DNA from: Candidatus Gastranaerophilales bacterium
Lineage (GTDB): Bacteria; Cyanobacteriota; Vampirovibrionia; Gastranaerophilales; Gastranaerophilaceae
DNA: 64,000 bases
Direction of reading: 5' to 3'
Assembly: GCA_944324845.1 (NCBI GenBank)
Contig: CALUXX010000002.1
Location: 230,496-294,495, forward strand
This document shows, in pieces, positions 1 to 7,500 of this stretch. Position 1 is the first letter of the stretch; the number at the start of each line of letters is the position of its first letter. The notes below the pieces were generated by a model. That model ran no database searches, was not told the origin of the DNA, and saw only the letters and a program-made list of their open reading frames with translations. A program made the position numbers and the translations under genes.

Positions 1-344
1 CCTTTATCTTTTTTAAAATCTATTTTTTTATTTCGAAGATTTTCTTCTGCTGTATCAGAAGTAAGTCTTTCATCTTCAAATATTATTTCGTAATCTTTTA
101 TTTTTGATGCAAACTCTTCGCAGTTTTCTGCCTGAAATCCTTTTGTTCCATCCATATTAAGGGGTAAACCGATTACAATTTTTTTTACGTTATTTTCTTT
201 TGCTATTTTATAAATAGTTTCAAGAGCTTTATCTTCAGGTTCTCTTGAGATATATGAATGACCGTTAGAAAGCATAAGAAGATAATCACTTAGTGCTATG
301 CCTATTCTTTTTGTTCCAACATCAAGTGCCATAACTTTATACAT
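1..344 (-). CDS. ruvX: RuvX/YqgF Holliday junction resolvase-like protein (3' end off the window)
   Basis: The N-terminal 114 codons are present and the rest lies beyond the left edge. The translation begins MYKVMALDVGTKRIGIALSD, the RNase H-fold signature of the YqgF/RuvX family with the first acidic residue at D8. IGLPLNMDGTKG and a DERLTS segment follow in family order. RuvX is linked to 16S rRNA 5'-end maturation and to Holliday junction cleavage. The ATG at 344 overlaps the end of the upstream gene by 8 nt, so the two are probably translationally coupled. Family assignment is secure; the in vivo substrate is not decided by sequence. Confidence 0.9.
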   Translation of the reverse strand, partial: MYKVMALDVGTKRIGIALSDYLLMLSNGHSYISREPEDKALETIYKIAKENNVKKIVIGLPLNMDGTKGFQAENCEEFASKIKDYEIIFEDERLTSDTAEENLRNKKIDFKKDK

Positions 345-1941
345 TATCTACCCACTTTTCTTCAATATACTTGATTTTATCGTTTATTTCTTCGTGCGTC
401 AAGTCGTATGAATTGATGTTTTTATCATATTTTATGACCATTAAATATTCATAGATGCTTCGTTTTAAGATGTCTTTAAATAATTCGTCTTGTTCTTCTT
501 CTGAAAATATAATTCCATATACAATTTCCGCTTCTTCAGATTTCCCAATGGCGTATTTTATATATGCAGAATTTAATAATTTCTTTTTCCATTCCTCTTT
601 TTCGTTGTTATCAAACACTTTGTTTAAGTTTTCTTCAATCAATTTATCAAGATTATCCGTATTTTTTAATTGTTTTAGTAAATCAATAAATTCATCACTA
701 TAATTAGCGTCTAAGAACCAACGTGAAGAAATTCTAAGTTCTGAAAGTTTAGAACTGATATTTCCTTTGATGTCTTTAGGAGAAACATTTTCTTTAAGTA
801 TTTCTTCAATAGATTTTGCTTCGTAATCAATATCAATAAGAAGGTTTCTCCAGCAAATGTATTCGTATGGGAATTTCCAGTTCAAACCGGATTTCTGAAT
901 TGTTGCAAGTTCAGCATTATATAAAAGAGTTCTAAACGCATTTGGAGAAATTTCTACAGTTTTTTCATCCCTTAAAAACCTTTCAAGAATTTTGCTATAT
1001 TCAAATTCAGAAATTTCAAAAAATCCGAAACAATCTTTTATGCCTGTTTTGATGTTAGCAACGATAGAAACAAATCGGATTTTTTTGTTTTCGGTAAGTC
1101 TTGTAAATATCATCGCAATATCGCCGTATCCATCTGGATATGTTACATAGAATTTGTGTGGCGTGCTGTTTGATAGTATTTTCGTATAAAACTCTTTGGT
1201 ATTATCAACTCTCATTCCTGAAAGTTTCAGGGTTGAAAGACTTCTTTTTATTTCTTGAAGAATTTCCCCAATGGCATAATTTTTCATCTCTTCAAGAGCG
1301 TGAAGTGCAAGTTGAGATTTTGTTTGTCCCAAAAGTTTAAGCGCTTCAATCCCCGCAGGAGAATCCGGTTCTGACATAAATACAGGGATTAAGATATTTG
1401 CCATCGCATCAGATGAAAAATCGTCACCCAAAGAATTTATAAGTGTTATTTTATCATTGGTTCTAATGGTTGCCATAAAGTCCAAAAAGTCAATTTGAAC
1501 TTCCGGGTTTATAACGGCCGTGTTTAAAAGATGTTTTGTATTTTCATCAAGCAAACTTTTTGCATCATCTTCAAGATATTCTTCGCAGGTTTCATAAGAC
1601 CAATCGGAATCTAAATCCCTTAATAGGTTAAGGATTGTTATTTTTACTTCAGTTTGCAGATTTTGAATTTTTAAAGCAGACCATAGTTTGTTGATTAATT
1701 CTTCTTTCGGAAGATAATGTTCTAACATAAAACAAATTACAGGAATTTTCTCAGGTTGAGCGTTGGTTAATTCCTTAAATAAAATCTTTGATAATATACT
1801 TTTGTCTTTTTGAGCCTCAAGCATTTCAAACTCTGCAAGGCAGTTTTGAATATCATTAACAGAATTGATTTTTTTTAACAATTCAGTAATTGCAAATTTC
1901 ATCTCAAAAGGGCTTAATTGTTTAAAGTTAGAATTTGTCAT
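337..1941 (-). CDS. Helical-repeat protein of unknown function (534 aa)
   Basis: A soluble, acidic protein without signal peptide or membrane segment. The first 250 residues are built of short amphipathic helices in HEAT/ARM-like spacing (for example LLNTAVINPEVQIDFLDFMA). A mixed region of roughly residues 255-330 (KFYVTYPDGYGDIAMIF) follows, then more helices to the end. I recognise no catalytic motif. The start lies 8 nt after the stop of the zinc-finger gene, and the 3' end overlaps ruvX, so the three form one transcription unit. A scaffold or regulatory role is only an inference from the helical repeats. Confidence 0.75.
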   Translation of the reverse strand: MTNSNFKQLSPFEMKFAITELLKKINSVNDIQNCLAEFEMLEAQKDKSILSKILFKELTNAQPEKIPVICFMLEHYLPKEELINKLWSALKIQNLQTEVKITILNLLRDLDSDWSYETCEEYLEDDAKSLLDENTKHLLNTAVINPEVQIDFLDFMATIRTNDKITLINSLGDDFSSDAMANILIPVFMSEPDSPAGIEALKLLGQTKSQLALHALEEMKNYAIGEILQEIKRSLSTLKLSGMRVDNTKEFYTKILSNSTPHKFYVTYPDGYGDIAMIFTRLTENKKIRFVSIVANIKTGIKDCFGFFEISEFEYSKILERFLRDEKTVEISPNAFRTLLYNAELATIQKSGLNWKFPYEYICWRNLLIDIDYEAKSIEEILKENVSPKDIKGNISSKLSELRISSRWFLDANYSDEFIDLLKQLKNTDNLDKLIEENLNKVFDNNEKEEWKKKLLNSAYIKYAIGKSEEAEIVYGIIFSEEEQDELFKDILKRSIYEYLMVIKYDKNINSYDLTHEEINDKIKYIEEKWVDNV

Positions 1942-1949
1942 TATAATAT

Positions 1950-2222
1950 TTATCTAACCTTTCCCCAAAAAGCATCTAATATATGTTGAGCTTCTGCTGA
2001 TGGCATTCTATCTTGTAATATAAGATATTGAACAGCAATCATTGCACATTCAGAACAAATATTTACGCCTGGTCCTTTTACCATTTTTATTACTTGAGTA
2101 TTTGGTCTTCCGCAAAAACTGCAGTAAACAAGATCTTGATTTGTATTATCTTCTTGCTGATGTTTTTCTTCGGTCAGCGATTTTTTCTTTGCGCCTAGGC
2201 TTACTACTTTTTCGTCTGACAT
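1950..2222 (-). CDS. Stand-alone ClpX-type C4 zinc-finger protein
   Basis: 90 aa with cysteines 34, 37, 56 and 59 (CSFCGRP, then ICSECA), spaced CX2C-X18-CX2C as in the N-terminal zinc-binding domain of ClpX. The AAA+ ATPase module is absent. In ClpX this domain dimerises and binds adaptors and substrates, so a free copy could act as a small adaptor or nucleic-acid-binding protein. The short C-terminus (FWGKVR) and the Lys/Glu-rich N-terminus look complete, not broken. The SD AAAGGAG lies ahead of the ATG. It is the first gene of the run into the helical-repeat gene and ruvX. Confidence 0.8.
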   Translation of the reverse strand: MSDEKVVSLGAKKKSLTEEKHQQEDNTNQDLVYCSFCGRPNTQVIKMVKGPGVNICSECAMIAVQYLILQDRMPSAEAQHILDAFWGKVR

Positions 2223-2268
2223 ATAAATTCTCCTTTTACTCGTTTATTGTAACTTAAATTCTTGAAAT

Positions 2269-2297
2269 TTGCTATATTTTTATGCTTAAATTATAAT
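2269..2297 (+). promoter_or_regulatory. Sigma70-type promoter for the TPR lipoprotein-lgt operon
   Basis: TTGCTA (2269-2274) and TATAAT (2292-2297) are separated by 17 bp, about 40 bp upstream of the ATG at 2338. Confidence 0.7.
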
Positions 2298-2337
2298 TAC
2301 TTTAACATCAACTTAACATAATCGAAGAGGGGTATAT

Positions 2338-2934
2338 ATGAAGAAAGTTCTTTTAATTGCAAGTATATTGTCAGTTGCAGTGATTTCTACTGCTTGTATT
2401 AACAATTTAGCCGTACAAGATTTGAACAATAAAGCTAAGGCTTATGCTGATAAAGGTGATTATACTCAGGCTATTGAAAGGTTAAAGTCAAGTATTGATC
2501 TTGATCCGTCTGTTTTCGAAACGCATTATAATCTTGCAATAGTTTATACAAAATCAGGTGATTATGTTAATGCAATAAATGAGTATAAGTCTGTTATTTC
2601 AATGAAACCTGAGTTAGCGGATTCTTATTATTCGCTTGCCACTGCAGAAAATAATTTGGCTATTGAAATAAGCCGTGGTAATTACAAGCTTAATGAAGAA
2701 GGTTCTGTTGTTCCGACCGGCTCTGCAGAAGAACAAGAATCTGAATTATCAGAAAAAGACAAGGCCTTAATGATGGAACTATATGATTCTGCTATTCAAA
2801 ATTACGAAAAATATTTAGAATTAAATCCTAATGCAGAAGATAAAACAGAGGTTAAGGATACCATTGAACGTATAAAGAGATATCAAAATCCTCCGCAAGA
2901 ACAAGAAGAAGAGGAAAATCTGTTAATTCAATAA
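2338..2934 (+). CDS. TPR lipoprotein
   Basis: 198 aa. Residues 1-20 (MKKVLLIASILSVAVISTAC) are a lipoprotein signal with the acylated cysteine at C20. Two clear TPR units follow at about residues 26-93 (AYADKGDYTQAIERLKSSID; HYNLAIVYTKSGDYVNAINE), and a third near 125-165 ends in EKYLELNPNAE. An acidic Gln/Glu-rich tail closes the protein. It is probably a periplasm-facing interaction scaffold. Its stop overlaps the lgt start by one base (TAATG), placing a lipoprotein in one operon with the enzyme that lipidates such proteins. The SD GAAGAGGGG precedes the ATG. Confidence 0.85.
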   Translation: MKKVLLIASILSVAVISTACINNLAVQDLNNKAKAYADKGDYTQAIERLKSSIDLDPSVFETHYNLAIVYTKSGDYVNAINEYKSVISMKPELADSYYSLATAENNLAIEISRGNYKLNEEGSVVPTGSAEEQESELSEKDKALMMELYDSAIQNYEKYLELNPNAEDKTEVKDTIERIKRYQNPPQEQEEEENLLIQ

Positions 2935-3737
2935 TGTTTATCCTGCCTACACCACCTACTGTTGCATTTGAGTTATTTGGTATTCCTATATATGTGTATG
3001 GGATACTTATGGCATGCTCTATTTTTGTTGCAATTATTGTTTCAAATTCATATTTCAATAAAAATAATCCTTTGCCTTTTAAGGATTCTATTATTGAGCA
3101 TTCAATTTATATAATATTTTCAGGAATTTTAGGGGCAAGATTATATTATTGTCTTTTGAACCTTTCTTATTATCTTGCAAAGCCTTTAGAAATATTAGAT
3201 ATAAGGCAAGGCGGTTTATCTATTCACGGCGGGATATTGGGTGGAATTATATGTTTGTTTTTGGTGTCTAAAAAGACAAGAATTTCACTATTGAAATATT
3301 TAGACGCTATTTCTGTTGGCACTATATTAGGGCAAGCAATAGGTCGATGGGGAAATTATTTTAATTCGGAAGCTTATGGACTTCCTGTAAAGTCCCAGAA
3401 TTGGGGGGTTCTAATCCCTGAAAGCCGAAGATTGTCAGAATTTATGCAATATAGCTTGTATCATCCGACTTTTTTATATGAAAGTGTTTTGGATTTGCTG
3501 GCTTTCGGTTTGTTGTCATATGTGTATTTTAAGTTTAGTCGTCATAGAGGTATTACCTTTTTTTCTTATTTAATTGTATATTCTTTGATTAGGTTTTTTG
3601 TTGAACAAATTCGAATAGATAGTGCATTAAATGTTGGCAACGTTCCTATTGCAGAAATTGTATCGGTTGTGCTTTTTGTGGTTGGAGTTTCGGGGCTTTT
3701 GTTTGTGCTTTTTGAAATGTGGCTTAAAAAATCTTAA
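2934..3737 (+). CDS. lgt: Prolipoprotein diacylglyceryl transferase
   Basis: 267 aa, multi-spanning. Lgt transfers diacylglycerol from phosphatidylglycerol to the lipobox cysteine of prolipoproteins at the inner membrane. Family motifs are clear: GGLSIHGGILGG around residues 93-104 with H98, the Lgt signature GRWGNYFNSEAYG at 137-149, and YHPTFLYES at 176-184, then IRFFVEQIR near the C-terminus. Length is normal. It is coupled through a TAATG overlap to the upstream TPR lipoprotein gene. Confidence 0.97.
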   Translation: MFILPTPPTVAFELFGIPIYVYGILMACSIFVAIIVSNSYFNKNNPLPFKDSIIEHSIYIIFSGILGARLYYCLLNLSYYLAKPLEILDIRQGGLSIHGGILGGIICLFLVSKKTRISLLKYLDAISVGTILGQAIGRWGNYFNSEAYGLPVKSQNWGVLIPESRRLSEFMQYSLYHPTFLYESVLDLLAFGLLSYVYFKFSRHRGITFFSYLIVYSLIRFFVEQIRIDSALNVGNVPIAEIVSVVLFVVGVSGLLFVLFEMWLKKS

Positions 3738-3821
3738 CTTTACATAACTTAAAATATGCGAGTTTTCTGAAATTCTCTTATCTCAAATGTTTTTATATAT
3801 AAGTGAAGTTAATAAGGAGAT

Positions 3822-4001
3822 ATGAGTATGCCAGAAATTAGTTTTTGTATTTTTGACTTATGTTTTTTATTTAAGTTATTTCCCAAAAATGATAGTAAAT
3901 TCAATAAAACATTAAAAGACTTTGAATCTTCGGCTGAAGCCGAAATGGCCCAAAATCGGAGTAAATTATTTGAGGATTATGAGTATTCTACCGAATATTA
4001 G
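3822..4001 (+). CDS. Small hypothetical protein (59 aa)
   Basis: A short reading frame with a strong SD (AAGGAG at 3814-3819) followed by ATGAGTATG; a second in-frame ATG lies two codons later. The first 20 residues are hydrophobic (ISFCIFDLCFLFKLF) and the rest is polar (KDFESSAEAEMAQNRSKLF), ending DYEYSTEY. The stop at 3999-4001 is followed within 10 bp by a strong terminator, which supports a real transcript. Function unknown. Confidence 0.55.
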   Translation: MSMPEISFCIFDLCFLFKLFPKNDSKFNKTLKDFESSAEAEMAQNRSKLFEDYEYSTEY

Positions 4002-4010
4002 TAATAAATA

Positions 4011-4050
4011 AAAAGCGGCAAAGGCTAATTTAGCCTTCGCCGCTTTTTTT
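4011..4050. terminator. Bidirectional intrinsic terminator
   Basis: An 18-bp stem with one mismatch (AAAAGCGGC... / ...GCCGCTTTT) has A and T runs on either side. It lies between convergent genes ending at 4001 (plus) and 4064 (minus). Confidence 0.9.
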
Positions 4051-4063
4051 ATTAAATTCATAT

Positions 4064-4351
4064 TTAAAAATGCATATCAAAACTTGGCAATTTCCCGTTA
4101 ACTTTTTCATCTTCAATTCTCATCGCAGAACCTATTGTGAAATTTTGAGCTGCGGTTTTAGTTATTTCAAACGCTACATTCCCGTTGAATACAGGTTCGT
4201 TTTCTTCCAAGTATTCAAATAATGGGGTTGCCGGAGATTTTATTATATCTTCAAGAGTTTCACCTGCTTGTTTTAGTGTTCTTTCAGGAACTCTTACATT
4301 CATTCCAAACGGTTTGAACGGGCGGTTAAATGTAAAATTTGATTCTGCCAT
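4064..4351 (-). CDS. Hypothetical protein (95 aa)
   Basis: Small soluble protein preceded by the SD AAAAGGA. The sequence (NFTFNRPFKPFGMNVRVPER..., then EEN, FNGNVAFEITKTAAQNFTIG) shows no signal peptide, membrane segment or motif known to me. It is monocistronic: the bidirectional terminator lies downstream, and the divergent Fe-S gene starts about 130 bp away. Confidence 0.65.
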   Translation of the reverse strand: MAESNFTFNRPFKPFGMNVRVPERTLKQAGETLEDIIKSPATPLFEYLEENEPVFNGNVAFEITKTAAQNFTIGSAMRIEDEKVNGKLPSFDMHF

Positions 4352-4481
4352 TTCTCTATATCCTTTTTAAAACTAAGATTATTATTGTTATCGGCTGTTT
4401 TTTTATAAAATTTAATTTTTAATAGTAAATATTAACAAATGTAAAACTTTTTATTATCAGCGATTGTGTTATCATTTGAGT

Positions 4482-5573
4482 ATGAAGGAATTGAAAGATT
4501 ACAAAAACGAAGTTAATAAATGTTCAAAATGCGGATTGTGTGAAAGTATTTGCCCTTTGTTTAAAGTAAATCCTAATGATTGTGTTGCAAGCAAAGGCAA
4601 ATTTATTATGCTAAATGGGGTTATTGATGGAGATTTGGAGTTATCTGAAACGATAAATAAATATATCGATTTATGCTTAAAATGTGGCAAATGTAAGGGA
4701 TTTTGCCCTAGTGGTATTGATATTTGTGAAATTTTGGCGGCTGCAAAGTATGAATATATGAAAAATAAGTTTTCCGGAAAGATTATTAATTTTTTACAAA
4801 GTAAGTTAGTTTTTAATAATATTATCAATATTGGTGAGTTTTTAAGTGCTCCATTTCGTCCAAAATATAAGAGTTTAAGTTCCAAAGTGCCTGTTGTTGT
4901 TTATTTTAAAGGCTGTGTTAATAGAATTTTCCCAAATACTGATAAATCTCTTTCAAGGATTTTGAAACATCATCCTGTCAAAATCATTGAACCGTTTTTT
5001 GAATGTTGCGGATTACCTTTTTTGTCAGAGGGAAATTTGGAGCGGTTTATTCAGGTATGCAAACATAACACTGATGAGTTGCGGAGTTTAAATTATGATT
5101 ATTTGATTACAGATTGCGCAAGTTGTGCTGATACGATTTCTTCTTATCCAAAGTATTTAAAAGATGTTGAACCATTATTGAATAAGAGTGTAAATTGGGG
5201 CGATTTTATTGCAAAAGAAAATATCAAGTTTAAATTTAAAAAATCTCTAAAGGTAACGTTTCATAAGCCTTGTCATCTTGAAAATGATGGATTTTTTGAA
5301 GAAATTATGAAAAATTGCGAAAATGTTGAATATATAAAAATGGAAGATTATGATTCTTGCTGTGGACTTGCAGGAAGTTTTATTCTGAAAAATTCCAAAA
5401 TATCTCAAACTCTAATCCGCCAAAAGGCAAAAAATATTGAAAATGTTAATGTCAATTATGTTATTACGACTTGTCCGGCATGTATTATCGGTTTAAAGCA
5501 GGGTTTGTTCGGTAAAAGAACAAAAGCAATAAGTCTATTGGATTTTCTTGCGATGGCAGATGAAATTATTTAA
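4482..5573 (+). CDS. GlcF/LutA-like iron-sulfur (CCG-domain) protein
   Basis: 363 aa from ATG 4482; an upstream TTG at 4464 would add only MCYHLS and has no SD. Residues 14-25 carry a CSKCGLCESICP ferredoxin motif. A second motif, CLKCGKCKGFCPSG, lies near residue 67. Two cysteine-rich CCG domains follow (CCGLPFLSEG near 178; HKPCHLE and CCGLAGSF near 260-295). This is the architecture of the Fe-S subunit of glycolate oxidase (GlcF) or lactate utilisation protein LutA. No GlcD/GlcE or LutB/LutC partner is adjacent. A TATCAT hexamer lies 6 nt ahead of the ATG, so the mRNA may be leaderless. Confidence 0.85.
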   Translation: MKELKDYKNEVNKCSKCGLCESICPLFKVNPNDCVASKGKFIMLNGVIDGDLELSETINKYIDLCLKCGKCKGFCPSGIDICEILAAAKYEYMKNKFSGKIINFLQSKLVFNNIINIGEFLSAPFRPKYKSLSSKVPVVVYFKGCVNRIFPNTDKSLSRILKHHPVKIIEPFFECCGLPFLSEGNLERFIQVCKHNTDELRSLNYDYLITDCASCADTISSYPKYLKDVEPLLNKSVNWGDFIAKENIKFKFKKSLKVTFHKPCHLENDGFFEEIMKNCENVEYIKMEDYDSCCGLAGSFILKNSKISQTLIRQKAKNIENVNVNYVITTCPACIIGLKQGLFGKRTKAISLLDFLAMADEII

Positions 5574-6327
5574 TTCCAAAATATTTTCTTTCTTCTTTTA
5601 TTTTGTCTTCAAAATAGTTTTTGTTATTCATTATTTCTTCAATTACAGGATATTCTTTCGTTTTGGAGTCCATTTTGAGAACTTTATCATAATCTTTTTT
5701 TGCCATGTCGCTTTTGCCCATATTATCGTAGATATTGCCTCTATATAAGTATTCCCAAATTCCTGCCTCAGAACTTTCTATTGCTTGGTTAAGAATTTTA
5801 AGTGCTGTTTTAGAATCCCCTTTTAGAAAATAAATTTTTGCCTTTCTAGAAGGGCGTCCGTCTGCTTTATTAACAGTTTCAAGCGCTTTATCATAGTCAC
5901 CTTTTATTTCGTATAATAAAGATAATTGATATAATGCGTAAGCTTCTTTATTATATTTGTAACCTAATTCCAAATATTTTATTCCATTTGTAAGATCTTT
6001 TTTGAAATTTAAGTAATCATCCGATAATCTAAAATACATAAACCCTCTAATCGGTGGAATTAATGCTGTTTTTGCGGCATAAGTATCGTATTTAATTATT
6101 TCTTCCGGTTTAGAAACGTTATTTGCTTTGTTTTTGAAAAACCAAGGACTGTAACAAGAGATTGCAAATAATGATATTATGACTATTCCTGAATAAATAA
6201 TCCATAGATTTTTTCTTTTTGTATTTTTGTACCATATTGGGATAATAATAGATGCAACTATAATTACAAAAATTGCAGCTACTAATATAAACAAACAAAT
6301 AAATTCGATAATATCATAATCAAACAT
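5566..6327 (-). CDS. Membrane-anchored TPR protein
   Basis: 253 aa. Two hydrophobic helices lie at the N-terminus (about residues 8-32 and 40-58), followed by a TPR region from about residue 110 to 235 (YLELGYKYNKEAYALYQLSL; IKGDYDKALETVNKA; YRGNIYDNMGKSDMAKKDYD). It is probably a cytoplasmic or periplasmic interaction platform tethered to the inner membrane. Its 3' end overlaps the convergent Fe-S gene by 8 bp. Confidence 0.75.
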   Translation of the reverse strand: MFDYDIIEFICLFILVAAIFVIIVASIIIPIWYKNTKRKNLWIIYSGIVIISLFAISCYSPWFFKNKANNVSKPEEIIKYDTYAAKTALIPPIRGFMYFRLSDDYLNFKKDLTNGIKYLELGYKYNKEAYALYQLSLLYEIKGDYDKALETVNKADGRPSRKAKIYFLKGDSKTALKILNQAIESSEAGIWEYLYRGNIYDNMGKSDMAKKDYDKVLKMDSKTKEYPVIEEIMNNKNYFEDKIKEERKYFGIK

Positions 6328-6368
6328 AAAAAACCTCTTAAATTACTTCCCTTAAATTATTACAAATT

Positions 6369-7487
6369 TTATATCCCAAGAAATTTTCTTGTATTAATTT
6401 CAGGATTGATTTTTTGAAGAATGAATTTCCCAATAAATAATGAGCCTAGTGAAGTTATTGTAACAAAAGCAAATCTAAGTAATATAGCTCCAAATGTTAA
6501 AGGATAACTTCCGTCAACAATCGGCATAACTGTAGGCAAGTGGAAAATTTGATTATATACGAAAAACCAATACCAATGTACAAAGAATAAACCAAAACTG
6601 TATTTTGCAATAAAATCAAGTGTTTTATTAGTCTTTTTGTGAGAAAGAATAAATTCGTCAAAATGTTTTAAATAAGCTAAAACAAGCATAGTTAAAAAGA
6701 TTTTTGAAACGGTATAATTTGAATACTGGAATTTGAACATTGCAAAAACATCCAATGCTGCGGTTAATAGCATTCCAAGCCAAATCCAAAGTCTTTTATC
6801 ATAGAATTTGTCAATAATGTCTTTATTTGCACTACAAAACATTCCAAATACATATAAAGACAAGAAATGAACAAAATTACATAAGATATATTTCACATAA
6901 ACCATATATTTAGCTGCATAACTAAGTCCTAAAGTTGTTTCGTATTCTGCAACACCTCTAGGTAAAAATATTGTCATCAGTAACAATATAGGTAAAAGTT
7001 TATACAAAATTTTCTTTTTTTCTAATAATAGGAATAATGCGGAGAAAATAAAGAAAATTACAATCATTGGAATAAACCAAGTCGGAGTATTATGAACACG
7101 TCCGATAGATAATAACATTGGAATTTGCAGATAAAGACTTATTCCATCAAAAGAGTTTTTGTATGCAACAGGAAGATATATACAAAATAAAATCCCCGGA
7201 ATTGCAGTAATCAAGTATGGCATAACAACATTAGTCCATTTTTTTGATAGGTAATTTTTATATTCAAATTTATATGCCAAATGTTGGAATAAAAAACCTG
7301 AAATAAATATGAATAATGCAGTTCCACCACATATCATTTCGCAGTTAATCATATTGATAAGACTTTTGGGATTTCCAAATTGCATTGTGTGTCCCATTAT
7401 AATCAATAATATTGCAAGTCCTCTAAATACATTTATGTAATTTAAAATTTTAGTTTTCTTTGGTTTTTGTTGTTGTGCTTCTTCCAT
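6369..7487 (-). CDS. Acyltransferase family 3 membrane protein
   Basis: 372 aa from ATG 7487, which has the SD AGAAGGG; a TTG at 7511 would add eight residues. The start NYINVFRGLAILLIIMGHT is the hallmark of the OafA/YrhL/WecH acyltransferase-3 family: an R-G-L-A-I/L segment, then the H at IMGHT in the first membrane helices. About ten hydrophobic segments follow. These enzymes O-acetylate or O-succinylate cell-envelope polysaccharides or lipids. It follows the exported GH13 gene with only 13 bp between stop and start, so the two are probably co-transcribed. Confidence 0.85.
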   Translation of the reverse strand: MEEAQQQKPKKTKILNYINVFRGLAILLIIMGHTMQFGNPKSLINMINCEMICGGTALFIFISGFLFQHLAYKFEYKNYLSKKWTNVVMPYLITAIPGILFCIYLPVAYKNSFDGISLYLQIPMLLSIGRVHNTPTWFIPMIVIFFIFSALFLLLEKKKILYKLLPILLLMTIFLPRGVAEYETTLGLSYAAKYMVYVKYILCNFVHFLSLYVFGMFCSANKDIIDKFYDKRLWIWLGMLLTAALDVFAMFKFQYSNYTVSKIFLTMLVLAYLKHFDEFILSHKKTNKTLDFIAKYSFGLFFVHWYWFFVYNQIFHLPTVMPIVDGSYPLTFGAILLRFAFVTITSLGSLFIGKFILQKINPEINTRKFLGI

Positions 7488-7500
7488 AATGATTTCCCTT

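Noticed and set aside
455-703. 82-codon plus-strand frame inside the helical-repeat gene
   Set aside because: Antisense shadow of a complete 534-aa gene, with no SD and a low-complexity Phe/Ser composition.
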